In this document: positions 23,946 to 36,050 of the stretch, in pieces
Position numbering within the stretch: the stretch's first letter is position 1
Layout: every line of letters starts with the position of its first letter
DNA from: Allacma fusca
Lineage: Eukaryota; Arthropoda; Collembola; Symphypleona; Sminthuridae
Assembly: GCA_947179485.1 (NCBI GenBank)
Contig: OX359247.1
Location: forward strand, 39,470,801-39,534,800
Direction: 5' to 3'
Length of the DNA stretch: 64,000 nt
The notes under the pieces: model-generated
What the model was told of the DNA's origin: nothing
Database searches by the model: none
Seen by the model: only the letters and a program-made list of their open reading frames with translations
Program-made: the position numbers and the translations under genes

Positions 23946-25965
23946 GTCTTAATGCTAATTACAAATAATTTGAGTGAAAGCAAATCATGTTAATATTTGC
24001 GTCAGAATCCTGAAGTCGTCAGTGCAGATAATTACTGTTATAAATTATTCATAATTATATTTAAATTCATTTCCCTAATATTTCATATACGATTTTGCTA
24101 AGGTATGAAAAACTCGATATAAATCCAAACGTGCTAAAAGTAGAACCAAGTCCAATACCTTGTACGAACCTTTGCTGTATCTGTAACCCAGAACTAAATT
24201 TTGATTTCAACTTTCATTTTTCTTAATTTTAACCGGATTTTTTTTAAAATCCGATTTTTTGATTGACTTAGATTTTATTAATTTACTTTTTCAAATGTTA
24301 ACCGGGAATTTTGTAAAAACTGTAAATTTTGGGCTTTTCTTGGCATGATATTTCTTTTGGCCTAGAAGGAGTCATTTGAGACCTGCCCTCCTCAGCACTA
24401 ATCGTCTTATGACAGGGCGTTTAAATAATTTTTTTTAAATTATTCTATTAAAAATTTCGAAACACTCGATTTTTAGATCTCGAAATACCTTCAAAAAATT
24501 GGAATAACTTTGGATTCGCAAGGCACATCTCAGTCGATGTTAGCTCGTTGAATGGTACTTGATAACTCTACAAGTTAAAGTCTTGCCACTCGAAATTTCG
24601 AAATCCTTGTAAAATTTTTGGCGGAGTAGATAGATAAATTGAATTTTTCGACCAAAATGTCCATATTTATTTTCACCAAGAAGGAATCATCGGACTTTGC
24701 CCTCACCCGTGAGAACAAATTGTCTTTTCATGTAGTTGTTGAATAAATTCTAAAAAATCGTAAATTGGAATATGTTGCCTGGCAGCTCAATGAGCGAAGC
24801 GATAGGCGTCGTACGCGTTTGACCTGAGTATAAATGTAAATTAATTTTGCAGCTTGTTGTGGTAGCGCAGTTTATGTATTTATGAGCGAAATTCGTTCTG
24901 GATCTATTCCGATGTTCTCAGAAACAGAAAAATTTGAACTGGTTTGCATGCAGAGATGTTGAAGTGAAGTTTAAAACGCAATCCAAGTTTGTATGGTATT
25001 TCTATTATTTTCGAAATTTCGAAAATTGCAAAAATTTGAAGTGGTTTGCACACCATGTGCAGGGAAATGTGCAAGCAAAATTTAAACCTTAAATTATATT
25101 TTGATATTTTTCAAAAATTCGAAAAAATACATTTTTGAATTTTCACAACGATTGTGGTATTCAAACACCCGAAAACATTTTTACCTGAATTTCGCATCCC
25201 GGTTAATAATATTTTTAAACAAATATTTAATTGCTTTAAACCCTATGTAAAATCGTTTCGAAATCCTAGTCAAAATTTGAGACAGGGATTCAAATTCTCC
25301 GATTTTTTAAACAAAATTTCTCATATTTTTGTCCAGAATAAATCATTTGAGAGTTGGTCATCATCAGGCTACGTGTGGTCAACAAAAACACCGGCTTGAT
25401 AAGTATTCCCGCAATCTAAATGTTGGCTCTAGGGTAGAAAACAAGCCACGCAGGGCCGGTTTGTTCAAATTAATAATTTTCCATCAGAAAATATTTGATA
25501 AGAAATAAAGATATCTATATAAAATTATATCACACGGAAAGGTATATATTGGAGTATAAAACTAAATTTATTTATTTTAAGTAAATCACGCCTACTAATT
25601 TGAAAGTACATTTGAAGATTTCCCATCCACTATGGCAAATATCTTGATTTCTAGTTTTAGAAACATCATATGTACTAATTAAAAAATTTCTGGTACAATT
25701 ACTTGGTTATTTTATTGAAAACACCTGGACCAAAAATCTGCATTTTCCAAAACTCTTCAACACGATTGGTTGTATGGCATTCGGCGGAGAGAAAAAGTAT
25801 ACGTTACACCCTGTAGCTAAAGGCTAATATTGTTGTTATTGTTATAGAAATAGAGAAATAATTAAAATTTCAAGAGCATGAGAAAAGCCGTTATTTAAGA
25901 TTTCAACCAGTTGTCCAAGCTTTTATCAGCGCTTAAATCAGTTCACTTTGCTCCAAGCTTATAGA
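21574..25965. other. Intergenic, no gene seen
   Basis: The first part is the duplicated 5' flank. From about 24100 to 25400 the DNA is very AT-rich, with many ATTTCGAAAT-like palindromic words, and no family exon or other domain was recognised. A 81-codon open frame at 25154 has no recognisable content. Confidence 0.5.
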
Positions 25966-26822
25966 ACATATCGTCGGTGAAGAGGCAAAATGATCTAGGT
26001 GCATAATCGATTAGAATCAAAATGATCTACATAACTTTTTCCCTAAAGGCAAAATGAACTAGGTGCAAGCCTCTTTAAAAGCAAACTGATCTACATACAA
26101 TTTTCCTTAAAAGCAAAATGATCTAAGTGCTGGTCTAATTTTTTTTGTGAGAAAACTAGCATCTGTAAGGAGGACACGTGGCTTATAAGGGCTAACCATG
26201 ACTGTAATTGACCTAGGGTTGTGGGTTAATATTCTCTGAAGGGTTTGCTATTACTAAGGATCATTCCGGCAACTAAAGTTAATTTCACGTATTGCATCTA
26301 ATACATTTTTAGTTACGAAAACTGCAACATTCATTTATTTTAAAATCGACGAATTAAAAGACGAATCAAAATCACAGTAAGCTCATGTGTTAGTGTGCAC
26401 ATTGAATTGGTTTTCCCTTTAATAATTCTCAACTTGGAGTTTTTTCAAATCGTATTCTACGATAATCACCATTATCATAATATTCGGAATCATTTTCAAA
26501 TGTTAAATCATAATTGAAAACTTTTTTTTTCAATGTTACTGAAAGAAAGAAATGGAGGCATTGGGGAATTAAATGCATATATAAAAGATTTTGAATACCT
26601 CGCATTTTTGTACACCGGCATTAGAATGTGTTTACTTATATTGTTTTTATTATAATTTGTATCTAGATCATTTTGCTTTTAGGAAAAGCTGCATCTAGAT
26701 CATTTTGCTTTTAAAATTCAATGCAAGTAGATCATTTTGTCTTTAGTGAAACTGCAAGTAGATCATTTTGATTCTAATCGATCATGCACGTAGATCATTT
26801 TGCCTCTTCACCGACGATATGT
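25966..26822. mobile_element. Foldback/MITE-like element with iterated inverted ends
   Basis: The outer 32 bases at 25966 (starting ACATATCGTCGGTGAAGAGG) are mirrored exactly at the right end (to 26822). The inverted arms run about 160-170 bases each and consist of a repeated word, AAAATGATCTA with a short TGCA-rich spacer, four or five times per arm. The roughly 520-base middle is not inverted. No convincing target duplication was found. Related single ends occur at about 57890 (intron of another gene) and about 47540, so this is a dispersed family. Confidence 0.8.
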
Positions 26823-27179
26823 AAATAATCTCATATATGTAGTTTAATGATTTTAATATTAGAGGACCATGTTTACAATCCCAATACATAAGTATTAGAA
26901 GCACATATGTACATTAAGAATGTTCATACCATATAAATAATTTTTGTAGTATTCAAGTACAAGCACTTCTAAAACATTCAACATTGTATATTCAAAAATA
27001 GACCATAGAGCATTCTCACTTTGCTATTTTAATTATCCATACAATGTAGGTTCTATTAAAGCTATCTATTCGTTTGCTATACAAAATTGTCTCAAACTTT
27101 GAGCAACAATATTTACGGCAGTCGAGTTTGCACATTTGAGTGCAAATATGAATTTCCTATATAGAAATTACATACATTA
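26823..27179. other. Duplicated 3' flank, no gene
   Basis: Sequence from about 26940 matches both the 9400-9600 block and the flank at 20117. No coding exon. Confidence 0.5.
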
Positions 27180-30100
27180 CTATCCGTAAACTTGCAATGG
27201 CTTGTAGTCCTTCTTGCCGCCGTACCACGTAGGAATGGATTCTGGAGGGAGTATTCTTTTCAAGGCCTTCATCCATTTTGCCTTGTTTGTACCAAACAGC
27301 TCAATATTCCCAAACAAGCCACCCAACAACGGTTTGACCATTTGCAATCCGACTTCTGCAGCGTAACTCACTAAAACGTGTAAAAAAAAAAATTCAGTAA
27401 CAACTCATGTAATAACCCCCGATCTCAAGAATGCTTGTTACTGTAGGATAGAAAGAATAAATGTAAGTACTGTTGATAGAAACGGCATATCCAACTCCAA
27501 CCAGGAGAAAATCCAGGTAAGTACGAACCATCTCAATACAAAACAGGACCGCTATGGAAAACATAAGCACATAATGTACGTGCAAAATAGTAGTAATATT
27601 AAAAATAAAATCAGCCTTTTAGCATATACTAAATTCCTTTACACATGTAAAAGCACTGGGCTAATAATAATAATCTTACTTGGAAGATGTGTGACTTGTT
27701 TAATATCCAGTCCTTCCCAGTCTCCAAGTAAAAATACACGACGGACTTCTTTCTTGTCGGTATCCTTCACCTGCATACTGTAAAAATAATTAGGTTGTTA
27801 TACAAATATCAAAATACCAACTCACTAGGATCTAATTCTAACAATAAATTAATTACTGATACCTTTTTAGCATTCTGAAAGTAGCTTGGAACAAGTACAA
27901 CTTGAGTTCCTCCAAAGCCTCAGAACCTCTTTCAACGATTTCCTTCACGTTGTACTTCCCCACCTCACCCACCCAAACTGAAATTTACAAGGTTTACAAT
28001 TATATACATCCTAAGTAATTATATTTAATAGCAGTAAGGAAAGTCTATACAAAAAATGTTTCAGATATTTGCAAAAATTTACCCGGTTGATCATCATAAT
28101 CGTATCCTGACAGATAGTATGGGAATTTGTCCTGGAGCTCTTGAGGTGCTTTCCAATGTTCCAGACCGTTCACGTGATTGATGGAATTCTGTGTAAGTTT
28201 TTAGAAAATTCAATAAAGGCAAGGTTTTTTTTAACACGCATGTCTGTCTTGTTAAAAAGTGTTTTATTAAAAATGTGTTAAAATTTGCAGACTTACAAGT
28301 AAGCTGAAATTTCTAAAGGCAGTAGAACGCTTCATGTAGCTGTAGGCTTTTAGGTACACTTCCGGTGGAAGGCATCCCTCTTTACACACGGTATCATCCA
28401 GTAGAGAATTGACGTAATTGGTATCTAATTGTTCCCCTAAAATACGACTAGTGAGATTAGATAAATATATTATTGCCAGTGTAAAAGTGGTCCAAATAAC
28501 CATCGTTAGAATTGGGGATGCAATTTAAAGAAATACACTTGAGCGATTATTTGTAATGGTGAGACTCAAGCGCTTCAAATGTACCACTGCCCAGAAGAGT
28601 ATGCACTAAAATGACTTGAACTTAAGGTTTTGGAGCGTAACTTTTAGAGATCTAAATTACACGGGGATGGCTACATATGTACATAGATAACGAGCACTCA
28701 GTATGTATATTGCACACTTTTTCTCAGTTTTTATGAAATCTGGAATTTCACCTGTCTGTGTACATATATACTTACACACGGATGTGCCTTTCGCTTATTA
28801 TTAGCTGGAAATACAATACTCGGTTGGTTACTACTAATGTGACATACGCTACCAACTGTGTATAAAAATATTTTCTCACATTGTAAAGATAAGACTTTAT
28901 AATTGCAGCTACTTAAATAACTAGTTTGCAAGGTCGTTATTTTAAGAGAGGCGTATCTGGCTGTGGATGTTGGATTATGCATTCAAAGAATATTCCTATT
29001 CCGTGTCATGCAAAACTGTTTTTTTTAATTCCTTACAGGGAGCCTAATTGTATTATCCTGGAGACTATTAACTTTAGCTGATTAAAAATTCCGCATATGT
29101 ACTGTCTAACAACAGGTTTGTATTCACGCCACGTCCAGGATATACAGGGTAGCTCCAAAGCTTTACCCGTACTTCCTCTTGCCGTCACATAAGGTTGTGA
29201 CTCTTGAAACATTTAAATATCCGAGTTTGTAGCTGATAATTTTTGGATTTTCTGTTGGTTACCTTGACTGAGGACAACATTTGGGGTCACAGTGGTAATA
29301 AACAGGCTGAGTTTTTCTTTTCAGAAATATATATGATACATAGGATGGTATACATTATTGTGTATTATATAAGGTCGTATGATATACTTACCTCGTTGTA
29401 TGGTATATGATTGAGAAGTTATAAACTATCGGATGGTATGTATATTTGATGATATTTGCTTGTATAACAATATGTCAAATCGACGCGAAATTAAAAACGG
29501 CCGAATCTGAAATTCTTAAAAAATCAAAACTTCCCTGCATGCTTTTAATCTCCATGACGCCAAATACTGAATTAGATAATGAATCAAACTCTAGAAAATC
29601 TAGAGCTCAATTTTCTGCACACTATGGTAATTAAATATTTAAAGTGTCACTCTCTTAATCAGCTGGGCTACAGGAAAATCAAGGATCTTAGACATCCCGT
29701 ACGTGCCATATCTTGTATCATTTATTACCATGCACGTGCATCTTCATGTACATATTTACATTGAAAGGATAATGATTTTTTTTATAAGGACTATGAAATA
29801 TAGAGAGAGTCGTACAATTAAGGCACGTACGTCTTTATTTATGCATTTGCTTATTCAGGAATATTCTACAATTAAGGAGAAGATCCTGCTTTACCAAAAA
29901 CCATAAAAATGAGCAACAAGTACTGAACTTGACCTGGTCATTCGATGGAACGCTCTCAGTCCTTTACGTAACTTTTGCTTGTGCGTAATTTGAATAATTA
30001 ACAATCCCCATCAGATGCTGACACTATTTTTTGCTTGTGAAACATCAGTAATTGACATCTTTATTTGGAATTTTCTTTGATAATTATTTGCGTTTATATT

Positions 30101-30290
30101 GTGTCTGTTGACTTACATCATATGTAAGTTTGAGCATATTGAGCTATGAGAAACAATAATCTTATAATGGACGGTGTGTGCATTGTTGACAAACACATTC
30201 CTCTCCCTGACCAAAGGTTATCCTGCCTGTCATTGATAATGTACAGCAACACTGACCACTCTCAACAAGGTCTCACTTCCAATTACTTTG
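26940..30290. repeat. Segmental duplication, copy 3 of 3
   Basis: Gene plus 3' flank (from 26940) and 5' flank to about 30290, including the two diagnostic blocks near 29920 and 30248 shared with copy 2. It is the most compact of the three copies. Confidence 0.75.
27180..28503 (-). CDS. Secreted SEC14-like (CRAL-TRIO) protein, 6 exons, 265 aa
   Basis: Exons 28297-28503, 28083-28188, 27863-27977, 27680-27777, 27471-27551 and 27180-27370 (798 nt), GT..AG, phases 0-1-2-1-1. The ATG at 28503 begins a hydrophobic leader (MVIWTTFTLAIIYLSNLTS). A C-x3-C pair (VCKEGCLPPEVYLKAYSYM) and a RNFS sequon end exon 1. Exon 2 has FPYYLSGYDYDDQP, exon 3 VWVGEVGKYNVKEIVERG, exon 4 VFLLGDWEGLDIKQVTHLP, and exon 6 VKPLLGGLFGNIELFGTNKAKW then IPTWYGG. 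It is the sister of the 20-kb gene; the exon lengths are identical. Its intact exons are the best reference for reading the damage in the 13-kb pseudogene. Ligand unknown. Confidence 0.93.
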
Positions 30291-30631
30291 ACTGAAAGTA
30301 CTTCATGGTTACGCTTATGTCATAAACCTCAATAGCTTCATGTCAGTACAGGTTACTGAATATTATTTACATTTTTAAATTCAATTCAGGGGCTAATTTT
30401 GCTTCGAGGAATATTTTCCTTAACTAAAGAATTTCGACCCCACACTTTATTCCTTCTGGTCACAATTCTTTGTGCAATATTTATGAAGTTAGTATTGATA
30501 ATTATTTAATATTCAGACATTATAATAAAACTCATTCCATAAAGATTTTTTGAAAACGCTCAACAAAACTATTGAGCCTGCGAGTTATCAAAACCCTCCA
30601 ATTTATTCTTCCCAAATTTCTCTGTTTTGGC
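28504..30631. other. Duplicated 5' flank, no gene
   Basis: Upstream flank of the 27-kb gene, shared with copies 1 and 2. Small open frames at 29446-29906 have no recognisable domains. Confidence 0.5.
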
Positions 30632-30963
30632 GTCTACATTTTGAGAACATTAAAAAAGTTAGCGTATTTGAAAAATCTATTGGTAACATGTGGATCTTTC
30701 TCAATTTGCTCCTTCACACTGCATTTGTCAACTTTCCCATCCCAACCTAGGAAATGAAACATTATGTCATGTTATTACCACACTCTGTTAGCAGATAGAA
30801 GGAAGTGTTGTAAAAGGCTGCGTTAGTAATGTTAACATTATTTAAAAGATATGGTGTTCTTAACTTACCAGACCGCCCTTATTTGTCAATTTCAGAAAGA
30901 TGCTGTAATCTGGAAACTTTGTTCCGTGCTCCAGTTCACTGCACCGTCGACATGATCAAAACG
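30632..30963 (-). pseudogene. SEC14-like exon 2-3 relic
   Basis: Only two family exons remain. The exon 2 relic (30869-30963) reads RFDHVDGAVNWS after its acceptor; it is 11 bases short and changes frame before the KFP(Y/D)Y motif. The exon 3 relic (about 30632-30746) reads WDGKVDKCSVKEQIEKDP and ends in a stop after NVLKM, with the donor lost. No exons 1, 4, 5 or 6 were found nearby. It is an old, mostly erased member of the cluster, perhaps nearest in type to the 31-kb gene. Confidence 0.75.
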
Positions 30964-31631
30964 CTGAAAAAACGTTCTACTTTTTTTACGCACGAGGTGC
31001 ACTAATTGTAATAATTTGGGTTAAAATTTAAAAAAAAACTGAACACAGTCGTGAATCTTTTGTGACTTAAAAAACCTTTATTTTTGAATTATATTGGAAT
31101 CTAATGGACATCGAGTGTACCTTCTTTTTGGAGATTATATGAGGACGAGATGTTCGTATTATGATCACTTAAAACTGTTTGTACAAATAAATTTAAATGC
31201 AAAAAATAGATTCTAAAAGTGCAAATGAATCAATAAAATACTATTAATCTTTACCCTCAAGCTTTATTCTGTTTTTACAAAATTTAACATTAAGGTAATT
31301 ATTCCTATTAGATTTTATACATCCAAAAGCTCATGGATTTTGTTAACATTTCCTTTAATCTGTACGCTCTTTAAGTAGTAGCGCTGCGTTAATTAATGAA
31401 ATACTATTTTCCCCTTGTTCGTCCCTTCAATACGTTCTCCCCTTCGTACAATAATTTGTGATCCATATTTTTCTCCAGATCTACATTCCTGTCCCAGTCA
31501 TTGAATTAATACAGGACGAATGTGAGTATCGTGGATTGTCAGGTACATACATACATAGTTCTTTACTTATTACAAAATCCAAGATTACACAAAGGCAAAA
31601 GATATTTGTCGATAGTATTTAAAGACTACCA
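30964..31631. other. Intergenic, nothing recognised
   Basis: AT-rich spacer downstream of the 31-kb gene. No exon, repeat or element end was recognised. Confidence 0.5.
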
Positions 31632-33161
31632 TTAACCAAAAATTTTAACAGGTTTATAATCCTTGCGGCCACCATACCAGGTGGGAATCACTTCTGGAGG
31701 GAGCGCCTTCTGAAGCGCCACCTTCCACTTGGCCCTATTCGTACCGTAAACTTCAATTTGCTCGAGTAGACCGCCCAGTAGTGGACGAATCGATTGAAAC
31801 AACAACTCTGCCAGGTAGCTTACTGCAAATTTTGCAAAAGATGTTTAGTATTGGAATAATTATTATCAGCATCAGAATATTATAAAACTTATTCACGTAT
31901 ACGTTCAAGTATAAATGGGTGTTATCTGTAATTATTTGATTACATGTGTAGATAGATACATATAAAATGTAAATATACTTACTATTAAACCCAATTGCAT
32001 TTGATACCCAAAGTCCAAGGACATTCCTATACAGGAGATACTCGTGCAATGCGAATTGCAGAGCTGAAAACGTAATAAATAAATGAGTAATTACACATTA
32101 CACTTTCAAAAATATAGTCACTCAACGTGAATGGGCTCCTTAAAATTGACCGCCCTGCTAGTTTTTTTTACGGGTCTTAGCTATTGACCAAATATTATTC
32201 TACCATACTTGGTATATGTGAAGCCTGAGTGACATCAAAGTCTTCAAAGTCACCAACGAAAACGGCCCGACGAATTTCTCGTTCTGGAGTGTCTTTGACC
32301 TGCATACTATTTCAGCAGAATATTTGTACATAATTACACATGACTTACAATACAAATAAATAAATTGCAGTCTGTAGCACATGATACTGAGCTTAAGGTT
32401 CATGATTTTAACCATCTTTTGAAACACTTTACCTGTCAAGAACATTGTAGAAGAAAGTGTACAAATAGAGTGATAAATTTTTGGCTGCCTCTGGCCCTCT
32501 CTGTATTTGCCCTCGTACATCAAATTTCCCAACCTCACCTATCCAAACTGTCAATTCAAAACCTTCGTTAGTGAACGTTTATGGTTATTACAAATAATTG
32601 TGAACATTAAAGATTCTTGTCAGTACCAGGTTGGTCATCGTAGTCATATCCTGAGAGGTAATAGGGGAACCTTTCCTCAAGCTCCCGTGGAGCCTTCCAG
32701 CTTAGCACGCCATCAACATGATCAATCGTATCCTGTTAATGTAATGGTACATTAATAGATACACACATTATACTACAACTTCTTTTGCGGAACGTACAAC
32801 GGTATTTTCCCTAATGGACAATATCTACTTCTCAGATGCTGGTAGCATTAAAACGCTACTGTAGATTTTATTTTGTCACAGTAACATTTCGGAAACGAGA
32901 ATTTACAATAATTACCTGTAACGTATAATACTTGTGCACTTTAGTACGGATTAGGTAGCTGTGAACTTTCTTGTAATAGGCCAGTGACTTATTGCTACTG
33001 ATCTTGAACTCACTACTGTTTAACTCTTGTTTCACAGGCTCATCAGCTAAGTCAATGACAGAAATTGGCGGAACAGTGGCCAAATCAGGAAAGTTAATTA
33101 AACCTGGATCTGCTTGCAGGCTTGTGAATAATAGTAGAAACACAAAATAAATAAACTGCAT
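31632..33161 (-). CDS. Secreted SEC14-like (CRAL-TRIO) protein, 6 exons, 278 aa
   Basis: Exons 32916-33161, 32627-32732, 32433-32547, 32209-32306, 31983-32063 and 31632-31822 (837 nt), GT..AG, phases 0-1-2-1-1. Most exons lack an internal ATG and were found by motif: exon 2 FPYYLSGYDYDDQP, exon 3 VWIGEVGKFDVRGQIQRGPEA, exon 4 AVFVGDFEDFDVTQASHIP, exon 6 IRPLLGGLLEQIEVYGTNRAKW then IPTWYGG. The start at 33161 gives signal peptide MQFIYFVFLLLFTSLQA; an in-frame ATG further up (33242) would precede a poor leader. It is the longest member because of an extended linker in exon 1. The exon 1 sequon is missing (HKYYT). Ligand unknown. Confidence 0.9.
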
Positions 33162-36050
33162 GATTTCCGTTATGAAAGAATAACTTGAGTTGGACGAGAT
33201 GCGAATGGGATCAGAAGCAAAGACTAAACGAAGGAGATTCACTCATTGAACATTTATAAATAGAGAAGACATGCATCGACTCTATCATCAAAAAGTTCTT
33301 TACATACACAACTCCTTTCATCTCTATTAAATTATTTGTCCTCTGAAGAAGTTTACCTTAAAGTTAAACAGCTCGTACTTATTGTTTCTTTGGACAAGGT
33401 CAGAGGGGACTGTAAATTGCAAAAATAAAACGGAATGGCTAGTTCTAGTAAGCCGGTTTATTTTCCATTGATTTCAGTCATTAAAATATAATAATTGTTC
33501 CAAGAAGCGCATCCAGTAAAATAATTATGATGTAAGAACTTGGTTTAACAAAAATCCATTCAACTAATTTATCACTTGTAGGGCGAATCAAAACAGTTGA
33601 CCTACGTTCTACAGAGTAGCCCATATAAAGGCAATGGTGCAAAACATTTAGTTACCCTATATTCAAACATCCTTTCCCAAATTGTCTAAAAGTGTCATTG
33701 ACCTTGGCTAAGAATTTTGGTCACAATAAATGTATTAATGTTTCCCAACATCTGTATTTTGACGCTGCTGGATTACAGGCAATTTGATGGACTTTTTAAG
33801 GAGTTATATATGTGACATGTGAGGTTCAGGTTGGGAATTATGGCCATGTTTGGTAAATTTAGGGAACAAGAATAGATAAACGGAGTGCGTCTCTGGTGGG
33901 AAATTGAGAGAGATGTGGGAGTAAGAATAACTTATTTTGCCATTTTCTCAGCAACGATCTAAAGTTCTAAGCTTCAGGACAGATCAGGCGGCTCCTCAAA
34001 AATCCAATAAAATTTCCTAAAAACCAGCAGAGTCAAAAAATGTGTAAAAGAGTTTTAGATGGGAAAAACATTATAAAATCTCTAAATTTTCCTGACCTTG
34101 ATTCACGTCTATAAAAATTGCAAACCGACCCAGGTCAATGAAACAAATTTTAGAAAATAATTCGCTGGTAAATGTAAAAATCAAACGTTTTGCATCGTTG
34201 ACCCTTCCGTGGGTTAGAGAGGGTAAGATATTTTGGTACACACTGTAAATAAAAGAATCTATTTAAAACTCTAGATACTCATAAAACAGCACAATTTCCA
34301 AGTAAAAAGCTGTCAATTACAGGTAGTGGAGAAGGAATACTTCCTTATACGTCCATGTGAACAGCATATGTGAATTCAAATTGAGAGATGAAAGTTTTAT
34401 TTCCAAAAATCATTGTTTTTCATCACCTTTTTTCACATCAAAAGGGTCATTCAAGGGGATAATCTGTAGTTGGTACAAGAACTGTAGCTTTTCTATGACG
34501 CGTATGATTTTCCAGGTTAAAACAACCCACCTTTAATATTCCTGAATTTAATACTAAGTGGACTTTGTGTCCAATTTTGCAAACTATATCAGTTATAATA
34601 TCCACGCTAATTTCCCTCTGCGCTCATCAAACACGAGATTTAGAGGATTGATTTTTCTGGTGCATATGAATAAACAATGAATATTATTTTAAGTAGGAAA
34701 ACATTTGAAAAAAATTATGAATTCATCGTTAATAATTCAATTTCAGAAGGTTAATTTTCAATCCGAGTTGTGTTGTTTCAAGTTTGTGTAAATGAATTCT
34801 CCATACAGTCAGGATAAACTTGCTCCAATAACATGCACGTTTCTTACTTTGTATTTCTCTAATGCACTATAATTTATGTGGAAAATTCTTTCTATTATTG
34901 CTTCTGACAGAGCCTGTATCCTTTGAAAACAATTTGCAAGTAAGATGAGGCGAAGTGAAGTATTTATTGACCTGGAGATATAAGTAAAAATGACAGATGT
35001 AATTTACAAGAAGTTGTCTCTACAGTACTTGCATACCAAAAATTAGCTCCTCTTACTTATATTTCCCCTTGAAGCCCCTCTCCACTCGTGGATAAAGAAA
35101 TCTCAATGCTTGAGAATCACAGTACTTTTTAAAGCTCCCTTTATTTTGTTATTGACTGGATCATATATGTGTGCATACTATAGGGAACCTGTTTCTCATT
35201 GAATGCCTTGACACTTAATTAAAACTCAGTAAACAAATATGTGATTGTACTTAACTGAAATTGAGGAAAAAATTACGAGAGTAGTGACACTGCAATGGTA
35301 ATTAATCCTGTAGTGGTTTGATCGTTAACAATCTTTGTTGTTACATGTAGCATGTTCCGGCAGACCACTCTCTATATGTCTTATTGTTAGTGGTCCACCT
35401 TTGCAATTCCAGAGGATGTATATATATATATATTATTACACATATCCCATTGCCTTGTCAATAACAAGTAATTTTTGTACTATAAAAAGCGAATCATTTC
35501 ATATTTCCATACATGTGTTTTAGTATTAATTATTATAGTACAATGAATTACTTTTTTTTATTGATAATACTTTGTACGTGTTTCATTGCTTTCAAGTACT
35601 TATACTGTATAAGACTGGAGTATGACTACATAATGATGCTTGTACAGTATAACGTATCAATTATTATTGACGCATAATTAATAGTCAAATTATAGTGTGC
35701 TATTAAATCCATACACTCAAGAGGTTTCTACGAGTTCCAAATAAACATTGTTCAAGGAAATGATCTCTTAAGGTCTGTGTGTCAATGGTTTTGAATGTCA
35801 ACTGTACCCACAAGTCATATTTGATTGTAAGATAAGAGGGAAATGTAAAATCCTCTAAAAGACATTATAGCGGAGAATTTGTGTTTTATAATGAAGGAAG
35901 TATAAATCAATGACTTGTATGGACATTCCAGGGTCTTGTATTGTAAGCAAGCAAATACTGTAAGAGTGCCCATGCGCTACAAATGTGATGAAATAAAAAA
36001 TGACTACCAAGCTACGAAGCTACGACGATTAAACAAATACTGCAGCGCCC
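33162..36050. other. Intergenic, no gene seen
   Basis: About 2.9 kb without recognisable exons. Contains a short TA microsatellite (about 35420). Nothing else was supported. Confidence 0.5.
33252..33259 (-). promoter_or_regulatory. Candidate TATA box of the 31.6-33.2 kb gene
   Basis: TTTATAAAT-type sequence about 90 bases upstream of the ATG at 33161. The position fits a core promoter with a short untranslated leader, but AT richness makes chance likely. Confidence 0.25.
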
